From NCBI GenBank assembly GCA_003389325.1, contig QQVE01000054.1, positions 62,001 to 126,000 on the forward strand: a DNA stretch of 64,000 nt, given 5' to 3'. The stretch comes from Planctomycetota bacterium. Its GTDB lineage: Bacteria > Planctomycetota > Planctomycetia > Pirellulales > PALSA-1355. Shown one piece after another: positions 10,392 through 18,764 of the stretch (positions are counted from its first letter, which is position 1; every line of letters starts with the position of its first letter). A model generated the notes under the pieces. The model was not told the origin of the DNA. It saw nothing but the letters and a program-made list of their open reading frames with translations, and did not search any database. Position numbers and translations under genes: made by a program.

Positions 10392-11491
10392 GTTCCAGTG
10401 GCCGGGAGGCGTTTCCGATGCGGCCCGTCGGCCCAGTACTCGGCCAGCACGCGACCGTAGTCGGCCTGCTTGACCCAGTTGTCGGCATAGGGCTGACCGG
10501 TCGAAGGATTCACCGCGTACCCCTGGTTGTCGTGCGTGCCCAGCGGACGGTTGCCGTTGGCGCCCGGCGAAAGATTGACCATCTCGGCACCGCCGCCGTG
10601 GGTCGGGTCGAGCTTGCTGGAAAACTCGATCAACTGCCGGGTGTTGGCTCGGTAGGCCGCGTCGCCCACCCCGCCAAGCTGCGGCGGCGCGCCGGGATCG
10701 ATGTCGGACCAGCTATGGGGTCCGCTCGTGCCGTCGCGCCCCATCGCGAATGTTTCGACCGAGCCCCAGTGCGGACCCACGTATTGCTGCAGGTTGAACC
10801 CAACGGGGATCCCGTTTTGCAGCGTCTGCGACTCGATGTACAGCGGCTGCCAACGATTGGGGTCGGCCAGCGGCGTGTGCTGTGGATTGGTCACGGAAGG
10901 ATAGTCGACGATCATCGGCGTGTTGACCGCCTGGTAGCCGGTGTTGTCGACGTAGCCGTTGGCCTCGTTCGAGCCGTCGTTGATGGTCGAGCTAAGAATG
11001 TGCTGGGCAATTCGATTGCCGACCGCGGCGGGACTATTTCCCACGGTGCTGGTGTAGTTTTTGTCGTAGCCGAGGTTGTCCATCACGGCGTCGAACCGCG
11101 TCTGGGAGGCGACCGGATTAACAGCGTGCGTGTACCGCTCGGAGAGCACGCGATAGGCCGCGTAGCTGATCGCCTCTTGCCGGGCCGCCGCGACGTTGGC
11201 CGACGTGTGCTTTTCGGTGAAGTACTGTCCCTGAGCCACGTTGTCGTAGGCGGCCCAGGCGTCGTACATCGCCGCCGACGAGTGGTAGAGGTTCCGCGAG
11301 TGAACCGTCGGCGCCGGGAAGTCGATGCGAATCGCATCGAGCAATGCCTCGTTCCATTGCCGGGCCACGGTCTGAGCCCGCGCATCGGATGAGAAAAGTG
11401 CAGCAACGGCCAACAATCCGCATAGGAATGCGGCAGCCAGGCGCGGCAGCATGCGCGCGCAAGAAAAACCGTTCGGTTGGTTCAGCGGCAT
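10388..11491 (-). pseudogene. Vanadium-dependent haloperoxidase-like gene, N-terminal part
   Basis: The first 367 residues start at ATG 11491, which has GGAGA about 8 nt upstream, and begin with a signal peptide (FLCGLLAVAALFSSDARA). The helical half of a secreted haloperoxidase/phosphatase-fold protein follows, for example WNEALLDAIRIDFPAPTVHSR and AAMYDAWAAYD. The frame ends in LAEYWADGPHRKRLPATGT and stops. The other frame at that point reads SETPPGHWNVIANKV, the expected continuation, so the coding sequence is interrupted near 10416-10423. By itself this half lacks every vanadate ligand. The predicted exported oxidase would use hydrogen peroxide and halide, or act as a phosphatase; the reaction is not known. 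Confidence 0.75.
10416..10423 (-). other. Frameshift site inside the haloperoxidase-like gene
   Basis: Reading the minus strand, ...GAC GGG CCG is followed by CA and then TCG GAA ACG CCT CCC GGC CAC TGG. Adding one base after CCG restores WADGP-x-SETPPGHWN and joins the two conserved halves without loss. No slippery heptamer of the usual programmed type is seen, so a mutation or an assembly/sequencing error is more likely than programmed recoding. Confidence 0.75.
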
Positions 11492-11615
11492 TAGCGTTCT
11501 CCGGGGGGTCCCTGACGGCACGCATCAGCGTCTCTAGGGTACACGCCGAGCGCACGGCGTCAAACTATTTCCGGCGAAAAACAGGGACCCTGATTGGGGA
11601 ACGGCCGGCTAGCGG

Positions 11616-13586
11616 CTAGATCCGGTCGAGGGTATCGAACCACCGCACAAGCTCTTGCAACTCGTCTCCGGTGAGGTAACGGCCCTGCTCGCCGGTCTGC
11701 TTCACCACGACGGGGTGCTTGAGCTCTCGCAGCCGCTCGATACCGGCCTCGATGGCGGCCGTTTGCTCGGTCTTCGTGGCCAGCGTCGTGTAGAAGGCCA
11801 GCCGCTCGAGCGGATCGGTCTCGGGCAGCCGCGATACGCGGGGCAGGGGGGCCTCGACCGCCGCGATGGCCCCCACCACGTCGCGATTCGTCAAGCCGAA
11901 CACATAGGCCATCGAACCGCCCCCTTCGTGGCCATGCGCGACAACTCGGGCCGGGTCGACCGAATAGTTCTTGGTCACCTCGTCCAACAGCCGGCGAATC
12001 AAGCGGGCCTCGGTCGGCTGCCAGCGCTTCGCGTCCTCGGCCACGGGCGCCAGCAGGATGAAATCGTACTGCTCGCACAGCGGCTTCCAGAGTGCCAAAA
12101 GTTCGTCCTGCTGCACGCCGCCGGGCGCATGCAGCCACACGACGACACCGTGCGGCACGGCCGGGGAATAGTTCTCGGGCACGTAAGCCAGGCATTTTCC
12201 CGTGAACTCAGGAACTTTCACGTCGATCACGCCCACCTCCGGACGTTCGTCCACGGCCACGTCGGCATCGGGAGGATAGGCGGGCGGCAACTCGCCGGGC
12301 AAGGTTTCGGGCAGCGTGGACAGTTCGGCCTTTATCGGCAGGGTCTGGTCGCCGCGGCGCAATTCGATGGCCACGCTTTCTCCCGGCGCCAGGCTCTGCA
12401 TTGGCTCGATCACGTCTTCAAGCTTCTCGACCTTCTCGCCGGCGAACGCCAACAGGCGGTCGCCCGGCTCGATGCCCGCTTCGGCCGCGGGACTTTCGGG
12501 ATAGACGTAGCGTACCTCGACGCCGCCGCCTTCGGGTAGGTGACGCATCGGCAGGATGCCGAGGAAGGGCACGACGTACGGGTCGATCGCGTCGGTCAGT
12601 TCCACTTCGCGATCGATGCGCTCGTCGCCGCGGAGGGCCACGATGCGCACTTTCTCGCCGGCGTAGAGCGGCCCCAACGCGTGCTTGAGTTGCGACTGCT
12701 GAGCGACCGCCTGGCCGGCGATCTCGACAATCTTGTCGCCTTTTCGAAAACCGGCCTTGTACGCCGGTGCGGTGGGCCGGGCCGCGGCGATCACCGGCGG
12801 CTCGCTGTAAAGGTCCTTGCTGCGCAACGCGATGCCCAGCAGCCCGGGGTGCAGGTTCTGCCCCTGCTTCATCTTCGGCAGCACGCGGAGCACGGTTTCC
12901 AGCGGAATGGCAAACCCGATGCCCGAGTCGTACCACTCGACGCCGGCCACTTCCTCGGTACCTTGCGGCGACATGGGCACCAGCACCCCCAGCACGCGGC
13001 CGGAGATATCGACCAGCGGCCCGCCGTAGTTGTTCGGCGAGACCTTGGCGTCGGTCTGAATGGCCTTGCCCCAGATCCGCCCCAGCGCGCTGACGATGCC
13101 GACCGAGACGTTCGGGCGTTCGGCTTCAAAGGTTCGCCCCACGGCCAGGGCCCATTGCCCGACCCGCATCTCGTCTGCGGGCACGAACTGGGGCACGGGC
13201 AGTTCGGTTTCCACGTCGACCTTTAGCAGCACGAGCATCCGGCTGTTGTCGGTGGCCACCAGCCGGGCAGCCCGGCGCTCGCCATCGTCGAGCGTGACCA
13301 GGATCGAATCGGGCTGTTGGGCAAAGTTGAAGGCGCTCGACACGATGTACCCGTCGGCCGAGACGACCAGGCCGGTCGTCGGTCCGGTGCCGACCAGCAC
13401 CTTGCCCAAACGCTCGAGCCCGCCGACGGTCTCGATACGCACCACCGACGGGGCCACGCGGGCCAGGGCCGCCTTCATCGCACGTTCTTCGAGAACGCCT
13501 AGATCTTCGGCGGCGGCATGGGAAGCCGCTAGCGCCGTTGCCAAGGCGGCCAGCAGGCAGGCAGTGCGTCGTGCGAGCGGCGTCAC
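11616..13586 (-). CDS. HtrA-like trypsin/PDZ protein with degenerate triad, fused to an esterase-like domain
   Basis: A 656-residue exported protein (signal peptide to about ASHAAA, residue 26) with a trypsin-like domain (about 35-240), two PDZ-like domains (about 250-330 and 345-425), and a C-terminal alpha/beta-hydrolase-like domain (about 460-656). The protease fold is readable, but Phe86 replaces the catalytic His (DGYIVSSAFNF), Met117 replaces the Asp, and Tyr187 replaces the Ser (SPNNYGGPL). In the C-terminal domain the nucleophile elbow reads GHEGG, with Glu (about 554) where Ser is expected. Both domains therefore look non-catalytic and may bind peptides or ligands. The GTG start at 13586 overlaps the preceding gene's stop by 4 nt. 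It is the last gene of the long minus-strand run. Confidence 0.85.
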   Translation of the reverse strand: MTPLARRTACLLAALATALAASHAAAEDLGVLEERAMKAALARVAPSVVRIETVGGLERLGKVLVGTGPTTGLVVSADGYIVSSAFNFAQQPDSILVTLDDGERRAARLVATDNSRMLVLLKVDVETELPVPQFVPADEMRVGQWALAVGRTFEAERPNVSVGIVSALGRIWGKAIQTDAKVSPNNYGGPLVDISGRVLGVLVPMSPQGTEEVAGVEWYDSGIGFAIPLETVLRVLPKMKQGQNLHPGLLGIALRSKDLYSEPPVIAAARPTAPAYKAGFRKGDKIVEIAGQAVAQQSQLKHALGPLYAGEKVRIVALRGDERIDREVELTDAIDPYVVPFLGILPMRHLPEGGGVEVRYVYPESPAAEAGIEPGDRLLAFAGEKVEKLEDVIEPMQSLAPGESVAIELRRGDQTLPIKAELSTLPETLPGELPPAYPPDADVAVDERPEVGVIDVKVPEFTGKCLAYVPENYSPAVPHGVVVWLHAPGGVQQDELLALWKPLCEQYDFILLAPVAEDAKRWQPTEARLIRRLLDEVTKNYSVDPARVVAHGHEGGGSMAYVFGLTNRDVVGAIAAVEAPLPRVSRLPETDPLERLAFYTTLATKTEQTAAIEAGIERLRELKHPVVVKQTGEQGRYLTGDELQELVRWFDTLDRI

Positions 13587-14626
13587 GGTTGTGCTTCCTC
13601 CCCGTCGAAGACAATCTCGACGTCGACCAGTTCCTGACCGCGCATCAGCACGATCCGAAACGAAGTGCCCCGCTCGAGGTGTGCCAGCTCATCGCGAAAG
13701 CCCTGGCACGAATGCACCAAGTTCTCGCCGACGAACACGATCAGATCGTCGGGTTGCACGCCGGCGCGGGCCGCGGGCGTGCCGTCGCGCACGAGATCCA
13801 CGTAGGGCGGCGTGCGCTCCAGCACGTCGGGCACCAGCACCAGGCCGGTCTGTGCCAGATCGATGGCTTCTTCGGGCAGAATGTCGGGGGGCTCTTCGGA
13901 GGGACGGAACTTGCCCTGCATGATCTGCTCGACGCTGTTGCGCAGCTCGTCGATGGGCAAAGCATAGTTGAGCCAGATGTTGTTCTGAGCGCTGCGGAGC
14001 TCCTTGCCCAGCATGCCCAGCAGCTCGCCGTGCTGATTGGTGAGCGCTCCGCCGGCGGCCCCGGGATTGTTCGTCATGGCGTCGAGCACGTAGACCTCGC
14101 CGCGGTAGGGCGACTCGAACACGCCCCGCCGGGCATCGAGACGCGTCTTCACGGCCACGATCCCGTGCTGCACGCTGGCAGGCTCCTCGCCGGCGGCTAC
14201 GCCAAACAGATTGCTAAAGGCCAACACGCGCGTGCCCCGATCGGCCGGCACTGCTGTAGCCAGATCGAAATGCGGGAGCTCTTCGGCCTCGATCTTCAAC
14301 ACCGCCAGCTCCAGGCGCGGATCGGCCCCCAACAGCTTGGCCTCGAAGCGGCGCCCATCGGACAGCGTGGCCGTGACGTGATCGGTATCGAGCACGTAGC
14401 TCCACACGGTGAGAATGTGGCCGGTATCCGAAAACAAAAACCCGCTCTGATACGGCTCCAGGCCGCGCGGGCCCCCGGCACCGTAGATCTTTACCATCCG
14501 CGGCTGATTGGCGTCGATCACTCCGGCCAGCGATTCGCTCGCACGAACCTCCGCCGGGCGCAACGTCCCCACCGCCGCGCAAGCGATCGCGGCGCACACC
14601 AACAGGCTTCTCAAGCGCGTCCGCAT
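13583..14626 (-). CDS. HtrA-like trypsin/PDZ protein lacking the catalytic triad
   Basis: A 347-residue exported protein with a signal peptide (about 1-30), a trypsin-like domain (about 31-225) and one C-terminal PDZ domain (about 250-340; GVQPDDLIVFVGENLV). Aligned by eye to HtrA, Ser76 replaces His in GHILTVWSYVL, Glu106 replaces Asp in DPRLELAVLKI, and Ala191 replaces Ser in NNPGAAGGAL. The fold-defining glycines are retained, so this appears to be a folded pseudoprotease rather than a decaying gene. It overlaps the following gene by 4 nt and starts 2 nt after the stop of the intact-triad protease, so the three are almost certainly co-translated and may assemble together or scaffold substrates. 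Confidence 0.88.
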   Translation of the reverse strand: MRTRLRSLLVCAAIACAAVGTLRPAEVRASESLAGVIDANQPRMVKIYGAGGPRGLEPYQSGFLFSDTGHILTVWSYVLDTDHVTATLSDGRRFEAKLLGADPRLELAVLKIEAEELPHFDLATAVPADRGTRVLAFSNLFGVAAGEEPASVQHGIVAVKTRLDARRGVFESPYRGEVYVLDAMTNNPGAAGGALTNQHGELLGMLGKELRSAQNNIWLNYALPIDELRNSVEQIMQGKFRPSEEPPDILPEEAIDLAQTGLVLVPDVLERTPPYVDLVRDGTPAARAGVQPDDLIVFVGENLVHSCQGFRDELAHLERGTSFRIVLMRGQELVDVEIVFDGEEAQP

Positions 14627-14628
14627 GC

Positions 14629-16398
14629 TCAGCCCTCTTCCCGTCCGTCGTCTTCGCCGTGCAGGTCGTACTCCTCGCAGACGAAAATGCGCTCGAAGTA
14701 GTCGCCGTGCCGCACCCGAATGCGACCGGGTAACATGCGGCCTTCCACTTCGCGATACTCGGTGAACGTAAGCTCACACGGGTCGACGTCTTCCTGGAGG
14801 AACAGCGATAGCGCCGCCAGCGAGCCGTCGGCGGGGTCGAACAGGAAGTGGCATTCCACGTCGTCGTAGGCCGCCGCGAGCACGTCGAACAGACCATCGC
14901 GGCCGGGCAACGGCTCGGTGCCCAGGTAGTAAACCTCGCCAAACTTCTCGGGCCCCTCGACCAGCATCCGCCGCCACAGCGACAGGGCCACCAGCATGCC
15001 GCCGCTGCCGGGCGGCTCGGCGTGATTGGACAGCCCGCCGGTTAATTCCGTGCGCAGCTCACCCTCGGGCAGCCGGATGGCAGCCTCGGCGTCGGAGAAC
15101 GTGAGACGGAAATCTTCTGCCATTCCCGTCGTGCCGCGGATGACCCAAGTGGCGCCCGTGCCGGCATAGCTGCCGCGGGCCACCAGGGCCCTCCAAACGC
15201 GGCCGCGCTCGTGCTGGTTGAAATAGTAGTTCACGTAGCCGGGCTTGGCCGTGTAGTGCTCCTTGACGATGTCGGGCATTTCCGGCTTCTTGCCCAGCAG
15301 ACGCTTGAGAGCGTCGGGAATCTGCGGCTTTTCGTTCTCGGGTTTCTCCTCATCTCCTTGCGGAGGCTCATGGCCTGGCGGCTTATCGCCGTCGATCATT
15401 TCTTCCAGCTCGATCTGGGCATGCACGCCGCGCAGGCGCACGAACGTATCGATGCGCTGGGTGTCGTGCAGGAAGGAGATCGGCACGCGCCAGCCGCGGG
15501 GAAAGATCCCCAGCACGTTCTTGAAAGCATTTACCGTGTTGATCGAGCGTCCGCCGAAAGCGATCACTTCGTCGCCGTAGCGCAGCCCGCGACGATAGGC
15601 ATCGGACTCTTCCAGAATGTCGTCGACGATCACGCGGCCCCGCTCGTCGCTGCGCACCACGGCACCCAGGGTGGCATGGTCGGCGATGCGGCCGCTCTTC
15701 AAATGGCCCAGGAAGTTCTTGATCTGGTTGATCGAGATGGCGTAGCCCACGCCGACGTTCACCCGGCCGCGTTTTTCGAACGAGCCGCGGCCGTTGATGC
15801 CGATCAGGCGTCCCTCGGCGTCGAACATCGGTCCGCCCGAATTGCCGGGATTGATGGCCGCGTCGGCCTGCAGGCAGTCGGCATACTCCAGGATGGTGCC
15901 GGCCGGATACTGGTAGCGGTGCACGCCGGAGATGACGCCGTAGGCCACCGTGGGCTGAAAGTCGGTGGCCAGCAGAAACGGATTGCCCACCGTGAAGCAC
16001 CAGTCGCCGACGCGGACCAGGTCGCTGTCGCCCATCTCAGCGGCGGGAAAGTCGTCGCGCCCCAGCAGCTTGATTAGGGCCACGTCGCCGGTGGGATCGA
16101 GCCCGACGATCACGGCGTCGTACAGCTTGCCGTCGTTCATGCCGCACTTCATCCAGTTGCCGGTGGAGTGCGTGACGTGGAAGTTCGACAGGGCATAGCC
16201 GTCGCGCGAAATCACCACGCCCGATCCGCCGCCCTGGCCGTCCTGCGAGAACACGGCCACGGTCGAGCGCGAACAGCGCTCGACGACCTCGATCCGCGCA
16301 CGCTCGGCCTCGAGCACGGCAGGGTCGACCTGGCCGTACGCGACCAGCGGCCACCAAACGACCGCGGCGATCAAGGGCTTGGGCACTTGCTGCATCAT
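14629..16398 (-). CDS. HtrA-like trypsin/PDZ serine protease with intact triad
   Basis: The 589-residue protein has a short hydrophobic leader (IAAVVWWPLVAYG) and a trypsin-like domain. All catalytic residues are present: His74 in SNFHVTH, Asp105 in DPTGDVALIKL and Ser187 in NPGNSGGPM. A PDZ-like segment follows (about 250-330; YRRGLRYGDEVIAFGGRS), then an acidic Pro/Glu/Lys linker near 340-370 and a C-terminal domain of about 200 residues with no recognised fold. It should act as a periplasmic or envelope protease, or chaperone-protease. ATG 16398 is preceded by GGAGG at 4 nt; a second ATG follows directly. This is the only catalytically plausible member of the three HtrA-like genes in the run. 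Confidence 0.9.
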   Translation of the reverse strand: MMQQVPKPLIAAVVWWPLVAYGQVDPAVLEAERARIEVVERCSRSTVAVFSQDGQGGGSGVVISRDGYALSNFHVTHSTGNWMKCGMNDGKLYDAVIVGLDPTGDVALIKLLGRDDFPAAEMGDSDLVRVGDWCFTVGNPFLLATDFQPTVAYGVISGVHRYQYPAGTILEYADCLQADAAINPGNSGGPMFDAEGRLIGINGRGSFEKRGRVNVGVGYAISINQIKNFLGHLKSGRIADHATLGAVVRSDERGRVIVDDILEESDAYRRGLRYGDEVIAFGGRSINTVNAFKNVLGIFPRGWRVPISFLHDTQRIDTFVRLRGVHAQIELEEMIDGDKPPGHEPPQGDEEKPENEKPQIPDALKRLLGKKPEMPDIVKEHYTAKPGYVNYYFNQHERGRVWRALVARGSYAGTGATWVIRGTTGMAEDFRLTFSDAEAAIRLPEGELRTELTGGLSNHAEPPGSGGMLVALSLWRRMLVEGPEKFGEVYYLGTEPLPGRDGLFDVLAAAYDDVECHFLFDPADGSLAALSLFLQEDVDPCELTFTEYREVEGRMLPGRIRVRHGDYFERIFVCEEYDLHGEDDGREEG

Positions 16399-16450
16399 CC
16401 GTCCTCCGAAAAACCCCGTCCGCCTCCGGGAAGGGTTTCCACTCTCCATT

Positions 16451-17650
16451 TTACTTCGTTACGTGGGCATCGCCGAGATCGAGGCGATCTCCCACGTCGA
16501 GCGATTCGCCGTAGTCGGCCAGAATCTCGAGACGCTTGACGCCCTCGACGGGTAATTCCAGCTTGTGCGGCGGATCGACGCCGCGCACTTCCGACTCCCA
16601 CAGTGTCTTGCCGTCGCCCTTGATCACGAGCTGGACACTACCGGTCTCGCGCGTGGCGTCGTCGATGCCCGCGGTGGCGCGAAACAACCGATAGTCGTCG
16701 GGCAGCCGATAGACGAGTTGCGTGCGGCTGATCAGCGACAATCCTTTCTTAAATACTTTGCCCTCGAGCCGTAGCGGCTGTCCGGCAAAGCCCTTGTCGC
16801 GGCGATAGTGATAGAAGTCCAACAGCGCATCCGACGGCTCCGCAAAACCCACCAGCGGCGTGAACTCCACCTTCTCCGGTTCGAGGTCGCTCAAGTAGGC
16901 GAGCTTGCCCGACGAGAAGTCGAGCCGCGCGATTCTCTCCAGCGGCACCTCGAACGACGCTCCCACCGGCGTGGTCAGCTTCAGCGTGTCGTCGACCAGC
17001 CTGGCCTCGAGAATCGGCAGCCGCGACCCGTCGGCCGCGACGAGCATGCCGACGGACTCGGGCAACGCGCGCTGCTGTGGATGGGCGTAGACCAGGCCGG
17101 CGATCTTGCTCCGCTTGACGGGGATCACCTCGTCGTCGAGCTCGAACTGGCAGGTCTCGGCGTCGATGTCTCGGAGCACGCCTTCCAGGTAGTCGAGCGC
17201 TTCCTCGCGACGGACCACGAGCAGATCGCTGGCCGGCTGGCTCGCGACGATTTCGCGCCATTGCTCCGTGAGCTTGGGATCGTAGCGCTCCGGCGCGCCG
17301 AAGCGGACCCAGCGCACGCCGGCGGCTGGCAGCTCGGTTTCGCCCAAGGGCGAGCGGATCGATGCCTTGCCGGACTTTACGGTGTATTCGTCGGCGGCCA
17401 GTCCGGTGTCGTCGACGAGTTCCACCCACAGCGCGGCGTCGCGGCGCGTGCCGGCAGGCGTCTGTGGGTTGACGGTCGCCAGGTCGGCCAGGGCGAACGT
17501 CCGGGGGCCGTCGGCCGTTTCGAGCACGAGCCCGCCGGCGTCGAGCGAAGTCAGCCGGCCCGAGGCGGACTGGCCGTCGAGCGTGCGGACATCGAAGTCG
17601 GCCGTGGTTGCCGCCAAGGCCGTTGCCAGGATCATTGGAAACAGGGACAC
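16451..17650 (-). CDS. Exported protein with NPCBM/NEW2-like C-terminal domain
   Basis: The 399-residue protein starts at GTG 17650, 10 nt after the preceding stop and just downstream of GGAG. It has a signal peptide (LFPMILATALAATTA). The N-terminal half contains short beta-rich segments such as VRTLDGQSASGRLTSLDAGG, a motif seen in many planctomycete exported proteins. The last 130 residues (from about 275, ending EILADYGESLDVGDRLDLG) resemble the NPCBM/NEW2 carbohydrate-binding jelly roll, with the typical GKVFKKGL and ATAGIDD segments. It probably binds glycan or decorates the envelope. It lies upstream of the protease trio in the same transcription direction. Confidence 0.82.
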   Translation of the reverse strand: MSLFPMILATALAATTADFDVRTLDGQSASGRLTSLDAGGLVLETADGPRTFALADLATVNPQTPAGTRRDAALWVELVDDTGLAADEYTVKSGKASIRSPLGETELPAAGVRWVRFGAPERYDPKLTEQWREIVASQPASDLLVVRREEALDYLEGVLRDIDAETCQFELDDEVIPVKRSKIAGLVYAHPQQRALPESVGMLVAADGSRLPILEARLVDDTLKLTTPVGASFEVPLERIARLDFSSGKLAYLSDLEPEKVEFTPLVGFAEPSDALLDFYHYRRDKGFAGQPLRLEGKVFKKGLSLISRTQLVYRLPDDYRLFRATAGIDDATRETGSVQLVIKGDGKTLWESEVRGVDPPHKLELPVEGVKRLEILADYGESLDVGDRLDLGDAHVTK

Positions 17651-17660
17651 GCGGCGCTCC

Positions 17661-18764
17661 TTACTCGGGCGGGTTCTCGCTCTCGCTGGCCAGCTTACGA
17701 AAGTATTGCTCAACCATGTCGCGATAGTGTGCGGGAAACTCTTTGCCAATCTGCTGTAGGGCTTCTTGTCGCTCGCGGGGTGGCAAATCGCCCCAGCCGC
17801 TCTTGTTGCCGATGGGCTTGTCGGCCACCTTGCCTTCGCCCTTGCCGCCCATGGGCATGCTATCCGGCAAAGGCTGAATCGGCATCGGCTGGCTGCCCCC
17901 GCCTTGCCCGCGCGCCGCCGCCGCGGCCGCGGCGGCCGCTTGTTGCTGCTTTTCCATCTCGTCGATGAGCTTGTCGAGCGAGGCGATGACGCCGTCTTCC
18001 ACCTCGCGCACTTTCGGCCCCGAGCGGCCCAGGTCGAGCCGGCGCTCGATGTCTTCCATCCGCCGGGCGATGTGGTCGAGCGAGTCCTCCTTGAGGTCCT
18101 CGATATCGGCCTGCATCAGCCTGGCCAAAGACGCGTAACGCTTGGGAATGTCATCTTCGTTCTCGAGCAGCCGGGCGATCGACGCCAGCGCCTCGTCGCG
18201 CTTGAGCGTGCGGTGTTCGACCACGGCTTGATAAAACAACAGGGCCGCCGGGTCGACGACCTGATCCGTCTTGAGACCCGAAAGCTGTTCGCCAGCTTCG
18301 TCGTACAGGCGATTCTGCACGAGCCAGCGGCCGACCAGCAGCCGCAGGTTGTTGCTCTCAAAAGCCGGGGTCTGGCCGTCGTGCAGCCAGGCAACCTCGG
18401 GCAACTCGTCCTTGCTGTGCGGACGCGAGCAAAAGGTGACCAACTCGTCGGCGCGAGGATCGACGGCCGCCAGCGTGGCTCCGACCAGATCGAGAACGTG
18501 CGCGGCGTTGCCGTCCACCGGGGCGCTTTCCCAGAGGGCTTCGGCCAGGGCCCGCGGCTCGTCGTCGACGCCGGCGGTGGCCAGCCACTCGAAAGCCTGC
18601 TCGCGCACCTGCTCGACCGAGGGAATCGTCCAAGTGGCCTTCTGCGAGAAGGCGCTGACGGGCCGCTGGTCGGCCGCTTGGGCAGGCGCCGAGTGAGTGC
18701 AGGCCGCGAGAGTGCCGAAGAGCAACCCCGCGCAAGCCGCCAGAGATCGTCGCGTCGTGCTCAT
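17661..18764 (-). CDS. Exported hypothetical protein with helical repeats and poly-Ala/Gln linker
   Basis: A 367-residue protein of unrecognised family. The N-terminus reads as a signal peptide with LFGTLAACTHS, which may be a lipobox (Ala-Ala-Cys). The middle is helical and TPR-like (LLFYQAVVEHRTLKRDEALAS), followed by a Glu/Lys-rich coiled-coil stretch, a KQQQ plus poly-Ala run, a Gly/Pro/Met-rich linker, and a conserved-looking C-terminal segment with GWGDLPPRERQEALQQIG. This last segment recurs in planctomycete proteins encoded beside MoxR/vWA genes. Its ATG overlaps the previous gene's stop by 4 nt, indicating translational coupling. No enzymatic motif is visible. Confidence 0.8.
   Translation of the reverse strand: MSTTRRSLAACAGLLFGTLAACTHSAPAQAADQRPVSAFSQKATWTIPSVEQVREQAFEWLATAGVDDEPRALAEALWESAPVDGNAAHVLDLVGATLAAVDPRADELVTFCSRPHSKDELPEVAWLHDGQTPAFESNNLRLLVGRWLVQNRLYDEAGEQLSGLKTDQVVDPAALLFYQAVVEHRTLKRDEALASIARLLENEDDIPKRYASLARLMQADIEDLKEDSLDHIARRMEDIERRLDLGRSGPKVREVEDGVIASLDKLIDEMEKQQQAAAAAAAAARGQGGGSQPMPIQPLPDSMPMGGKGEGKVADKPIGNKSGWGDLPPRERQEALQQIGKEFPAHYRDMVEQYFRKLASESENPPE

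Noticed and set aside
10388-10423. Programmed -1 frameshifting in the haloperoxidase-like gene
   Set aside because: No slippery heptamer or clear downstream structure was seen; a mutation or sequencing error is simpler.
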